Below, one piece after another: positions 17,523 through 25,485 of a stretch of 64,000 nt of DNA. A model generated the notes under the pieces. That model saw nothing but the letters and a program-made list of their open reading frames with translations. It was not told where the DNA came from and did not search any database. The DNA is from Methyloversatilis sp. RAC08 (lineage in GTDB: Bacteria; Pseudomonadota; Gammaproteobacteria; Burkholderiales; Rhodocyclaceae): NCBI RefSeq assembly GCF_001713355.1, contig NZ_CP016448.1, forward strand, positions 1,736,001 to 1,800,000. Direction: 5' to 3'. How positions within the stretch are numbered: position 1 is the first letter of the stretch; each line of letters begins with the position of its first letter. The translations under genes were made by a program, and so were the position numbers.

Positions 17523-19235
17523 GTGACCGACTCCCACCGCCTGCCCGCCGACGCGCACTTCCGCCTGACCGACGTCCCGCGCGCCATCCGGTTCTTTCTG
17601 GACACGGACCGGCGGCGCTATCTGCTGTTCATCTGCGTACTCGGCGTGGTGCAGTTCTACCCCATGCTGCCGCCCTTCCTGATCGGCCAGGTCGCTGACT
17701 TCCTGATCGGCTGGCAGCGCGGCGACAGCCTGAAGCCGATGTACACGCTGATCGCCACGCTGGGCGTGGCGCACGCGGTGGTCGCGCTGGTGCGGCTGTC
17801 GACCAAGCGGGTGATCGGCCGCATGTCGATCGATGCGCGCATGCGCGCCAAGGTGTGGGGCTTCGAGCGCCTGCTCGGCTTTTCGCTCGGCTGGCACCAG
17901 AAGGAAAGCACCGGCAACAAGGCTCAGCGGGTGCTGACCGGCGCCGACGCGGTGCGCGACTGGACCAGCGAACTGGTCAATGCCCTGCTCACGGCATCCG
18001 GTGCCTTCTTCGGCGCGCTGATCGCCTGCATGCTGCTGCACCCGGCCACGGTGTTCTTCTTTCTGTACTACTGCGGCGTACTCGGCTTCATCGAGTGGTA
18101 CTTCTACCGGCGCATCGCGAAGCTGTCGGACCAGATCAACGCATCGATGGAAAACGCCAGCGGCAGCTTCGTCGAAAGCGCTGCCAACATCCTGTCGGTG
18201 AAGGCGATGAATGCCGGCGCCGACATGACGGCGCGGGTCGCCGCACGCGAACAGGCGGCGCGCGACTTCGCCTACCGCCGGCTGCGCCTGACCAACACCA
18301 AGTGGATGCTGTTCCAGCTGCATACCGCGCTGGCATGGTCGCTCTATATCCTGGGCGTGGCCTGGGGCGTGATGGAAGGCGGACTGTCGGTCGGACTGGT
18401 GCTCACCTACACCGCCTACTTCAACACGCTGCGTGAAGCGTCGATGGACATGACCGACCGCGTGCAGACCATGATCGAGCGCACCTCCAACCTCGGCCGC
18501 ATGATGCCGCTGTTCGCGCCGCAGACCGCGCAGCACGGCACGCTGGACTGGCCGGCCGACTGGCAGGTGCTGCACGCCGACGCACTCACCTTTGCGCACG
18601 ACGGCCGGCGCGTGCTCGGCCCGCTCGATTTCACGATTCGGCGCGGCGAGCACATCGGCATCGCCGGGCGTTCGGGCTCCGGCAAGAGCACGCTGGTCAA
18701 GCTGCTGCTCGCGCTGTACCCGCCGGAGTCGGGACGACTGGCGGTCGACGACGTGCCGCTGTCCGATATCCGGCACGAGGCGCTGCTGCACCAGATCGCC
18801 GTGGTGCCGCAGGAAACCGAACTGTTCAGCCTGTCGCTGCGCGACAACCTGACGCTCGGCCGCGACGTGAGTGAAGTCGACCTGCTGAACGCCTGCCGCA
18901 TCGCGCAGCTCGACGACGTGATCGCGCTGCTGCCCGACGGCCTCGACAGTCCGGTCGGCGAGAAAGGACACAGCCTGTCGGGCGGCCAGCGACAGCGCGT
19001 CGGCCTCGCGCGCGCCGTGCTGCGCGACGCGCCCGTGCTGCTGCTCGACGAAGCCACGTCGGCGCTCGACGCCGATACCGAAGCGCGCGTGATCGACGCG
19101 CTGATGAGCGATCACGCGCCCGGCCGCACGGTGATCCTGATCGCGCACCGACCGCGCGCCTTCGAGCGCATGGGTCGCGTGCTCACGATGGACGCCGGGC
19201 GCTTCGTCGACCTCGCCGCGGCGATTCCGGCCTGA
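17523..19235 (+). CDS. ABC-type exporter, fused permease and ATPase
   Basis: 570 residues: an N-terminal type I exporter membrane domain (six helices, about residues 35-320) and a C-terminal ATPase. Walker A is G-R-S-G-S-G-K-S-T near 382-390, the signature is L-S-G-G-Q near 485-489, and Walker B is V-L-L-L-D-E-A-T-S-A-L-D. Half-transporters of this kind dimerise. The substrate is unknown; a link to the upstream TlpA-like and transglutaminase genes is only positional. It uses a GTG start and no clear ribosome site is visible. Confidence 0.9.
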   Translation: MTDSHRLPADAHFRLTDVPRAIRFFLDTDRRRYLLFICVLGVVQFYPMLPPFLIGQVADFLIGWQRGDSLKPMYTLIATLGVAHAVVALVRLSTKRVIGRMSIDARMRAKVWGFERLLGFSLGWHQKESTGNKAQRVLTGADAVRDWTSELVNALLTASGAFFGALIACMLLHPATVFFFLYYCGVLGFIEWYFYRRIAKLSDQINASMENASGSFVESAANILSVKAMNAGADMTARVAAREQAARDFAYRRLRLTNTKWMLFQLHTALAWSLYILGVAWGVMEGGLSVGLVLTYTAYFNTLREASMDMTDRVQTMIERTSNLGRMMPLFAPQTAQHGTLDWPADWQVLHADALTFAHDGRRVLGPLDFTIRRGEHIGIAGRSGSGKSTLVKLLLALYPPESGRLAVDDVPLSDIRHEALLHQIAVVPQETELFSLSLRDNLTLGRDVSEVDLLNACRIAQLDDVIALLPDGLDSPVGEKGHSLSGGQRQRVGLARAVLRDAPVLLLDEATSALDADTEARVIDALMSDHAPGRTVILIAHRPRAFERMGRVLTMDAGRFVDLAAAIPA

Positions 19236-19287
19236 TAAGGCTCGCGGCGGCACGGGGGAGGATGCAGCGGTCCTTTGCGCAGCGTGG

Positions 19288-19439
19288 TGTTGGGCATCGC
19301 TGCGCTCACCCCAACCTACGTCGGATGCCACGCCCGGGCGGGTACCTCCACCGGGGTATTGCGGCGAGTGGGCGGGACAGCGGATGCTGCATACCGCTGC
19401 GGTAACAGTAGGTTGGGGTGAGCGCAGCGACGCCCAACA
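19288..19439. repeat. REP-like paired inverted repeat, copy 1
   Basis: Two 32-base arms at 19288-19319 and 19408-19439 face each other and differ at one base; 88 bases lie between. Each arm reads GTAGGTTGGGGTGAGCGCAG onward to CCCAACA on one strand. A second pair lies at 25290-25418, and its left arm is identical to the left arm here. The arrangement (two inverted units around a short spacer) resembles a REP doublet or BIME, not an IS. The right arm ends 24 bases before the globin start. Confidence 0.88.
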
Positions 19440-19462
19440 AGCCGCCCCGTCAAGGAGACCCG

Positions 19463-19867
19463 ATGACCAGCGGCGCGACCCGACCGCCCAGCATGTTCCA
19501 GCAGATCGGTGGCGAAGCGCCGTTGCGCCGGCTGGTCAATGCCTTCTACGACATCGTCGAAACCCATCCGGACGGGGCGCCGGTACACGCGCTGCACCAG
19601 CACGGTTTCGGCGTCGCCCACCTGCGCGAGGCGCAGTTCGAGTTCCTGTGCGGCTTTCTCGGCGGCCCGCGCTATTACGCCGAACGCATGGGCCATGCCA
19701 ACCTGCGGCAGATGCATGCGCACGTCGCCATCAGCCAGGAGGAAATCGTGTCCTGGCTGCGCTGCATGGTGCATGCCATCGAGGCGACCGACATTCCGAT
19801 GGACGTCGCCCCGAAGCTGATGCAGCACCTGACCCGCGCGGCCGAGGCGCTGAAGAACAGGCCATGA
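19463..19867 (+). CDS. Group II truncated hemoglobin
   Basis: 134 residues with the 2-on-2 globin layout of the trHbO class. The B-helix has A-F-Y-D (Tyr29 likely B10), and the proximal His is H85 in L-R-Q-M-H-A-H-V-A-I. A Trp in the G helix (W98) is typical of group II. Roles in this class include oxygen or NO chemistry and protection from nitrosative stress. An AAGGAG site 5 bases ahead fixes the ATG at 19463; an upstream in-frame start would begin inside the repeat. The promoter region therefore contains the REP-like pair. Confidence 0.9.
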   Translation: MTSGATRPPSMFQQIGGEAPLRRLVNAFYDIVETHPDGAPVHALHQHGFGVAHLREAQFEFLCGFLGGPRYYAERMGHANLRQMHAHVAISQEEIVSWLRCMVHAIEATDIPMDVAPKLMQHLTRAAEALKNRP

Positions 19868-19901
19868 GGACACCCGTGCCCCCACATTCGGGACGTGAAC
19901 G

Positions 19902-19926
19902 AAAAAGGGGCAGCCGAAGCTGCCCC
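19902..19926 (-). terminator. Terminator for the PEP-CTERM gene
   Basis: An 8-bp stem (GGGGCAGC / GCTGCCCC) with a CGAA tetraloop. On the minus strand five T residues follow the stem. It lies 51 bases past the stop of the PEP-CTERM gene and 35 bases past the converging globin gene. Confidence 0.85.
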
Positions 19927-19976
19927 AAGGCGAAAGTACGTCGAGCAGACGGTAGTCGAACCCGTGCGTCGCCGAC

Positions 19977-20798
19977 TCAGGCCATGCGGCGGCGCATGAA
20001 CGCCATGCCGGCCAGGCCGAGGCCCAGCAAACCCAGTACGCCCGGTTCCGGGATCGGCTGACCGATCGCTTCACGGAAGGTGGTTGCCAGCACAACGCGG
20101 TCGATCAGGACGTTGTCCCCCTGATCGAGGTTCGCGGTACGGATGCCGACGCGCGTGATCTGGTTGATGCCCGAATTGCCGACGAAGCTCGCATCGGGCG
20201 TGCCCAGATCACCCGCAGTCGGGTTCAGCCAGGCGTCGAAGTTGGTGTAGTTGCCGGCCGCGTTGCGGTACAGGTGACCGACGATCTGATAGGTCTGACC
20301 GAGCATCACGTTGCTGGATGCGAGAAAGCTGCCATTGCTGCCGGTCGTGCGCACGAACAGGTCGTTGCGCGACGCATCGTTGGTCACCTCGTTGCCCTTC
20401 AGGCCGAGCGTCGGGCGGTTCGATCCTTCGTTGGCGGCGCCGTTCTGCAGCCACAACCCCAGGAAGTCGTTGTTGCCGATGTCGGAACCGGTCGCGACCT
20501 GAATGAAGAAGCTGACGAACACGCTGTCACCGGTAAAGGCCGACGACAGGGCGCGGTGTGCGGCGTTGCCGGCGTTCGAGGTGAAGGAGGCCGCTCGGTT
20601 GCCGTCCAGATCGACCACCGGATCGCTGACCGATGCCGCGCCGGTGGCGCTCCAGCCGCCGTTCCAGCCCGTGCCGCCGTTGGCGCCGTTGAGTGCGCCC
20701 GTTGCGTAGGAAAAATCATCCGAGGCGATGATGGCCGCAGAGGCGTGGCTGGCCGAGGCAGCGAGTGCAAGTGCCAGAGCGATTTTTGCAAGTTTCAT
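19977..20798 (-). CDS. PEP-CTERM sorted surface protein
   Basis: 273 residues. The signal peptide (about 1-22) is followed by a long Asn-, Gly- and Ser-rich region of beta type with almost no Lys or Cys, and the C-terminus is a canonical PEP-CTERM: P-E-P at 250-252, a Gly/Leu transmembrane stretch, then M-R-R-R. Such proteins are cut by an exosortase (EpsH family) and placed in the matrix or at the surface, usually in exopolysaccharide-forming bacteria. The exosortase is not in this window. The start is set by the signal peptide; the frame is open 48 codons upstream. Confidence 0.92.
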   Translation of the reverse strand: MKLAKIALALALAASASHASAAIIASDDFSYATGALNGANGGTGWNGGWSATGAASVSDPVVDLDGNRAASFTSNAGNAAHRALSSAFTGDSVFVSFFIQVATGSDIGNNDFLGLWLQNGAANEGSNRPTLGLKGNEVTNDASRNDLFVRTTGSNGSFLASSNVMLGQTYQIVGHLYRNAAGNYTNFDAWLNPTAGDLGTPDASFVGNSGINQITRVGIRTANLDQGDNVLIDRVVLATTFREAIGQPIPEPGVLGLLGLGLAGMAFMRRRMA

Positions 20799-21094
20799 GG
20801 TGGTATCCCGATCGTGGCGGGCAAACAGCCGAAGCGCGCCCGCATCATCTTTGTGTGGCGACTCGACGTCCATTACTTCGAGTCTGACGATGTCTTGTTT
20901 AGCAATCGCCGTGCCACAGCCCGCTCTTTTGTTTATTTTCATGCACTTGCAATTGCAAACAACTGCGCACGCTAACTATCGGAAGGCGCTGTAAAGCCTC
21001 CCGACAGCGTCTGCAGGCCGGTACACTGCGCACCTTGCTCACCCGCTTCAACCCTGTTCAGGCCCGCCGCTGCCAGCCACGCGGGCACCCCACA

Positions 21095-22111
21095 ATGATT
21101 CCGACCGACCCCGCCAGCCACCGGCTGCAGCCTTCCCTGCGACGCATCGCGGCGCCGGCCTGCGTCAGCATCGTCATCCCCGCCTACAACGAAGCAGGCG
21201 CGCTGACCGCCACGCTGGACACGATTGCCGGCCACCTGTCGGCGCTGACGCCACGTTTCGAACTGGTGGTGGTCGATGACGGCAGCCGCGACGCGACGGC
21301 GCAGATCGCCTGCGATTGCGCGGCTCGCCTGCCCGTCACGCTGGTGCGCTTTTCGCGCAACTTCGGCAAGGAAGCCGCGATTTCCGCCGGTCTGCAGCAC
21401 GCGCGCGGTGACGTGGTGGTCTGCATGGACGCCGACGGTCAGCATTCGGCCGAACTGCTGGGCGACATGCTCGCGCGCTGGCGCGACGGCTACGATATGG
21501 TCTATGCCGTGCGCGCCGATCGCGGCGAGCAGGGTCTGTTCAACCGGCTCGGCTCCAGAGTGTTCTATGGTCTGATGAATATCGGTGGCCGGCTGGACAT
21601 TCCGCCCAATGCCGGCGACTTCCGTCTGATGGACCGCTGCGTGGTCGACGCCCTGCTGGCGCTGCCGGAACGTCAGCGCTTCATGAAGGGCATGTACGCC
21701 TGGGTCGGCTTCCGTTCGATCGGCATTCCGTACACGCCGCTGCCTCGTGCGGCCGGGGTCACCACGTTCAACCGGCTCAACCTGATGCGGCTGGCGTGGA
21801 CCGGTCTGACCAGCTTTTCGGTACTGCCTCTGCGCATGGCCAGTCTGACCGGGCTGCTGCTGTCGACGCTGGCCTTTGGCTACGGCCTGTATGAAGTGAT
21901 CGAAAAGCTGGTGTTCGGCATCGACCTCCCGGGCTGGCCGACCGTGGTGGTCAGCATCATGTTCTTCTCCGGCGTGCAGCTGCTGTTCATCGGCATCCTC
22001 GGCGAATACCTGGCGCGCGTTTACGAAGAGGTGAAGGGCCGGCCGCCGTATGTCGTGGCGGAACTCGTGCGGCGCGATCCGGTGCCGCACGCAGACCGGA
22101 TCGAAGACTGA
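21095..22111 (+). CDS. Polyprenyl-phosphate glycosyltransferase (GT2, GtrB/ArnC/LgmA-like)
   Basis: 338 residues. A GT2 GT-A domain opens with V-S-I-V-I-P-A-Y-N-E, with the nucleotide-binding D61-D62-G and the D-x-D motif D112-A-D114. The C-terminus has two transmembrane helices (about 248-270 and 283-305). This is the DPM1/GtrB/ArnC type that moves a sugar from a nucleotide to undecaprenyl phosphate on the cytoplasmic face. The next genes encode a GtrA-like protein, a YdjC-type deacetylase and an ArnT-like transferase, so it probably opens a four-gene pathway. Confidence 0.93.
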   Translation: MIPTDPASHRLQPSLRRIAAPACVSIVIPAYNEAGALTATLDTIAGHLSALTPRFELVVVDDGSRDATAQIACDCAARLPVTLVRFSRNFGKEAAISAGLQHARGDVVVCMDADGQHSAELLGDMLARWRDGYDMVYAVRADRGEQGLFNRLGSRVFYGLMNIGGRLDIPPNAGDFRLMDRCVVDALLALPERQRFMKGMYAWVGFRSIGIPYTPLPRAAGVTTFNRLNLMRLAWTGLTSFSVLPLRMASLTGLLLSTLAFGYGLYEVIEKLVFGIDLPGWPTVVVSIMFFSGVQLLFIGILGEYLARVYEEVKGRPPYVVAELVRRDPVPHADRIED

Positions 22112-22113
22112 AC

Positions 22114-22497
22114 ATGCGCGCCTCCGTGCTGCTGTTCCTCATCGTCGGCGGCTGCGCCGCCGGCGTGCACTATCTGGTCACGCTGGCGGCAGATGCCGCG
22201 ACCGGCATGGACCCGGCGTGGTCCAACCTGATCGGTTTCCTGTGCGCCTTTCCGGTCAGCTACCTCGGCCACCGGCGCTTTTCGTTCGCCGGCACGCGAG
22301 CCAGTCACCGACAGGCGCTGCCACGGCTGCTGGCGGTGTCGTGCACCGCCTTCGTCGGCAACCAGCTGATGCTGGCCGCGCTGCTGCGTTATACGCCGCT
22401 GCCGCTGTGGATCGCGCTGGCCATCGTGCTGGTGTGCGTCGCCATCAGCACCTGGGTGCTCGGCCGCTACTGGGCGTTCGCACACCACACGGCATGA
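22114..22497 (+). CDS. GtrA-family small membrane protein (putative flippase)
   Basis: 127 residues with four predicted transmembrane helices and the GtrA-type motif S-Y-L-G-H-R-R-F-S-F between helices two and three. GtrA proteins are thought to flip polyprenyl-phosphate sugars across the inner membrane. The start is two bases after the GT2 stop, and its own stop overlaps the deacetylase start (ATGA). That tight packing supports one functional unit. Confidence 0.9.
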   Translation: MRASVLLFLIVGGCAAGVHYLVTLAADAATGMDPAWSNLIGFLCAFPVSYLGHRRFSFAGTRASHRQALPRLLAVSCTAFVGNQLMLAALLRYTPLPLWIALAIVLVCVAISTWVLGRYWAFAHHTA

Positions 22498-23273
22498 AGA
22501 CGGTCTTTCTGACGGCCGACGACTATGGCTGTCACCCGGCGGTCGACGCCGCGGTGCTCGATCTGATCGATGCCGGGCGTCTCAGCGGTGCGGCCTGCAT
22601 GACCCGCGCGCCGGGCTGGACTGCAGCTGCCGCGCACATCGCCACCCGCCACGGCGGTGCCGGTTTTGGCCTGCACCTGGATTTCACCGAGTTTTCTCCG
22701 GCTCGCCGCGATCTGTGGCCGTTGATTGCCCTCAGCAATGGCCGCCAATTGAACCTGACGCAGGTGCGCGACGAAATCGCCACCCAGTGCGCGCGGTTCG
22801 AGGACGCGACCGGCCACGCGCCGGACTACATCGACGGCCATCAGCACGTGCACCAGCTGCCGCAGATCCGCGACGCGCTGATCGAGGTGCTGCTGACGCG
22901 CTACGACAGCCGGCTGCCCTGGCTGCGCATCAGCGGTGCGCGTCCGGGCGACGGCTTCAAGCCGCGCTTCATTGCCGCGCTCGGTGCGCCAGCGCTGTTG
23001 CGCCGTGCTGGCGCCGCAGGTTTCCGCGTGATGCCGCGCCTGCTGGGCGCCTACGGCTTCGACTGCGACGCCGCCGGCTACCGCCGCCGGCTGGCGCACT
23101 GGTTCGCCACGGCCGATGACGGCGACGCCGTGATGTGTCATCCGGCGACGCAGGCCGTGCCGGGCGATCCGATCGCGCGCGCGCGCACAGTCGAACATGG
23201 CGTGCTTGCCGGGGACGATTTCCACGACCTGCTCGCGGCATCCGGCATTCAGATCGGGCAGCTGCGGCCGTGA
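22494..23273 (+). CDS. YdjC/ChbG/HpnK-family sugar deacetylase (NaxD/LgmC-like)
   Basis: 259 residues. Metal- and substrate-binding motifs of the YdjC/ChbG family are present: T-A-D-D-Y-G (7-12), H61 in G-L-H-L-D-F, and D-G-H-Q-H-V-H (114-120). The family removes acetyl groups from N-acetylhexosamines. Members include ChbG (chito-oligosaccharides), HpnK (hopanoids) and NaxD, which deacetylates undecaprenyl-phosphate GalNAc for lipid A in Francisella. The polyprenyl GT next door favours the NaxD type. No hopanoid or chitobiose genes are nearby. Confidence 0.9.
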   Translation: MKTVFLTADDYGCHPAVDAAVLDLIDAGRLSGAACMTRAPGWTAAAAHIATRHGGAGFGLHLDFTEFSPARRDLWPLIALSNGRQLNLTQVRDEIATQCARFEDATGHAPDYIDGHQHVHQLPQIRDALIEVLLTRYDSRLPWLRISGARPGDGFKPRFIAALGAPALLRRAGAAGFRVMPRLLGAYGFDCDAAGYRRRLAHWFATADDGDAVMCHPATQAVPGDPIARARTVEHGVLAGDDFHDLLAASGIQIGQLRP

Positions 23274-23394
23274 ACAGCGGGCATCCGGCGTTTCATGCTG
23301 CCCACCCTGTTTCCACCCGATTTGGCGACGGCATTGTCAGCGCGCCCGCATGTAGCGCGTTAAACCTCCGCACGTTTTCCTCCCGCCGCTCTCC

Positions 23395-25032
23395 ATGCAC
23401 CCTGTGACACCGACCGCTACAACGTTTCACCCTGCAACGCGCAGCCTCCCGCGCCTGACAGCGTATGGCACCGGACTGGCGCTGTTCGCGCTCATCGCGC
23501 TGCACATCGCATTGACCTTCGGCCAGCACGGCATCAGCAACGACGAGTGGGTGCAGCACACCTACGGCCGGCTGCTGCTCGACTACTACGCGTCCGGGCT
23601 GACCGACATGTCGGCCTTCCACTACAAGGACCTGTATCTGTATGGCGGACTGTTCGACCTGATCGCTGCGGCGCTCGAACGCGTGCTGCCGATGAATGTG
23701 TGGGACATGCGCCACCTGCTGTCGGCGGCGTTCGGCTTTGCCGGCATGGTCGCCGTGTATCGACTGGCGCGGCACCTGCTTGACGACACCGCCGCCTGCA
23801 TCGCGGTGGCGCTGCTGATGCTCACCGGTGCCTGGAGCGGCGCGCTGTTCACCCACACGAAGGACATTCCGTTTGCCGCCTGCATGGCATGGGTGACCTG
23901 GTACACGACGCTCATCGTGGCGCGCCTGCCGGCACCGCCACTCGGGCTGGTGCTGAAGCTGGGCATGGCGATCGGCTTCGCCTTCGGGCTGCGCGTCGGT
24001 GCGGTATTCGGCATCATGGTGCTCGGGCTCGGCGTACTCGCATCGATGGCGCTGGTCGACGGCAACTGGCGCGCCCGCCTCGCGCACCTGGGTCGCTCGC
24101 TGCGTGCGCTGCTGCCTGCCATGCCGGTCGCGCTGGCGCTGATCGCGCTGTTCTGGCCGTGGGCCGCACAGGCACCGGGCAATCTGATCAAGGCGCTGAC
24201 CACCTTCTCGCATGTCACCTTCGCGATCCAGACCGTGCTTGACGGCCAGGTCATGGCGATCACCGAGGTGCCGCGCAGCTATCTGCCGATCTATCTTGCC
24301 GTGCGTCTGCCGGAACTGGCGCTGGCCGGACTCGTTGCCGCGCTGGGTATGGCGCTCTCCGCGGCGCTGGCAGGACCGCGCCACACGTGGCGAACGCAGC
24401 TGCCGTGGCTGACGGTCATTCTGGCGGCGCTGCTGCCGCTGGCGCTGGCCATCGCGACCCGGCCGGCGCTGTACAACGGCATCCGTCACTTCACCTTCCT
24501 GCTGCCACCGCTTGCGGTGATCGCCGCCGCCGGGTTGCATGCCCTGTGGCGGCACACGCGCGGCTCGGGCAGCCTGGTAGCTGCGTTCAGCGCGCTGTGC
24601 CTGATCGGCGCGCTCGATCCGCTGGTCGCGCTGGCGCGACTGCATCCCTATCACTACGTCAATTACAACCGGCTGGCCGGCGGCTTCGAAGCTGCGGTCG
24701 CCGGGCGCTGGGAGGCCGATTACTGGTCGGACGGCGTGCGCGAAGCCACCGGCCTGCTGCGCGACCATCTGAAGGGCACGACCCGGCCAGCCGCGCCCTG
24801 GCAGGTCGCGGTGTGCGCCGACCCGGTCGAAGCCGACGCCTGGCTCGGGCCCGAGTTCGTCATCACCCGCGACTGGGTAAGCGCCGACTTCTTCATTTCG
24901 ACCACGCACATGGACTGCGACAGCGTGCTGGCCGGCCGCGTCATCGGCCAGGTGGCACGCGAAGGCCTGCCGCTGACGATCCTGAAGGACCGGCGCATGC
25001 TGACGGCGGAACAGCGCCGGCTGCTGCGCTAG
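23395..25032 (+). CDS. GT-C membrane glycosyltransferase (ArnT/PMT-like)
   Basis: 545 residues, about ten to twelve hydrophobic helices. The first periplasmic loop carries the acidic GT-C motif: D50-E51 in S-N-D-E-W. Further conserved pieces are H-T-K-D-I-P and N-G-I-R-H-F-T-F-L-L-P-P. Such enzymes use polyprenyl-phosphate sugars at the periplasmic face. The acceptor could be lipid A, as with ArnT, or a protein, as with PMT. It follows the deacetylase by 121 bases on the same strand; that gap has no gene. Confidence 0.88.
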   Translation: MHPVTPTATTFHPATRSLPRLTAYGTGLALFALIALHIALTFGQHGISNDEWVQHTYGRLLLDYYASGLTDMSAFHYKDLYLYGGLFDLIAAALERVLPMNVWDMRHLLSAAFGFAGMVAVYRLARHLLDDTAACIAVALLMLTGAWSGALFTHTKDIPFAACMAWVTWYTTLIVARLPAPPLGLVLKLGMAIGFAFGLRVGAVFGIMVLGLGVLASMALVDGNWRARLAHLGRSLRALLPAMPVALALIALFWPWAAQAPGNLIKALTTFSHVTFAIQTVLDGQVMAITEVPRSYLPIYLAVRLPELALAGLVAALGMALSAALAGPRHTWRTQLPWLTVILAALLPLALAIATRPALYNGIRHFTFLLPPLAVIAAAGLHALWRHTRGSGSLVAAFSALCLIGALDPLVALARLHPYHYVNYNRLAGGFEAAVAGRWEADYWSDGVREATGLLRDHLKGTTRPAAPWQVAVCADPVEADAWLGPEFVITRDWVSADFFISTTHMDCDSVLAGRVIGQVAREGLPLTILKDRRMLTAEQRRLLR

Positions 25033-25055
25033 GGTCTCTTGCCACTGAATCGCCC

Positions 25056-25400
25056 ATGAGCCGCACCGATCCGCCGATCGCCCGACATTTCCGCCAGATC
25101 CTGATGTGGCCGCTACGGCTGATGCCGCTGCGCAGCGGTGATCAGGTGCAGCGCCACCCGCAGGCCCTGGCCGCCATCACCGACGGCAATCCCTGGCGCG
25201 AACAGCGCGACGAATTCACCGGTTCGCCGGTCGACTTCCACGAACGGCACTACCGCGAATTCGTCACCTTCCTGCCGGTGACGGGATCTTGTTGGGCATC
25301 GCTGCGCTCACCCCAACCTACGCAGGTGCCGCGACCTCAGAGCCGCGAATGCGCGCGCGACCAACCACCCCGCAAATCAATCACCCGCAGGTTGGGGTAA
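25056..25400 (+). pseudogene. 5' fragment of a larger conserved gene, cut off at a REP-like repeat
   Basis: An ATG at 25056 opens a clean reading frame whose first 76 residues look like real protein (R-H-F-R-Q-I-L-M-W-P-L, N-P-W-R-E-Q-R-D-E-F, E-R-H-Y-R-E-F-V-T-F-L-P). From memory these resemble the start of a large uncharacterised protein of Burkholderiales, several hundred residues long. At about 25290 the frame runs into the repeat and stops at 25400; no continuation is found on either strand before the next gene. I read it as a truncated gene, with the repeat at the break point. The family name is not known to me. Confidence 0.65.
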
Positions 25401-25418
25401 GCGCAGCGATGCCCAACG
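25290..25418. repeat. REP-like paired inverted repeat, copy 2
   Basis: Left arm 25290-25321 is identical over 32 bases to the left arm of the copy near 19.3 kb. The right arm, 25387-25418, is its inverted partner with three mismatches. The 65-base spacer has no clear likeness to the spacer of copy 1. The pair sits exactly at the point where the upstream gene fragment loses its protein-like character. Confidence 0.86.
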
Positions 25419-25485
25419 GACGAACAGCGCGACAGCGCATGGCCGCAAGATGCTTCGCGACGATTGCAGTGCCTGCAAAAACTGC

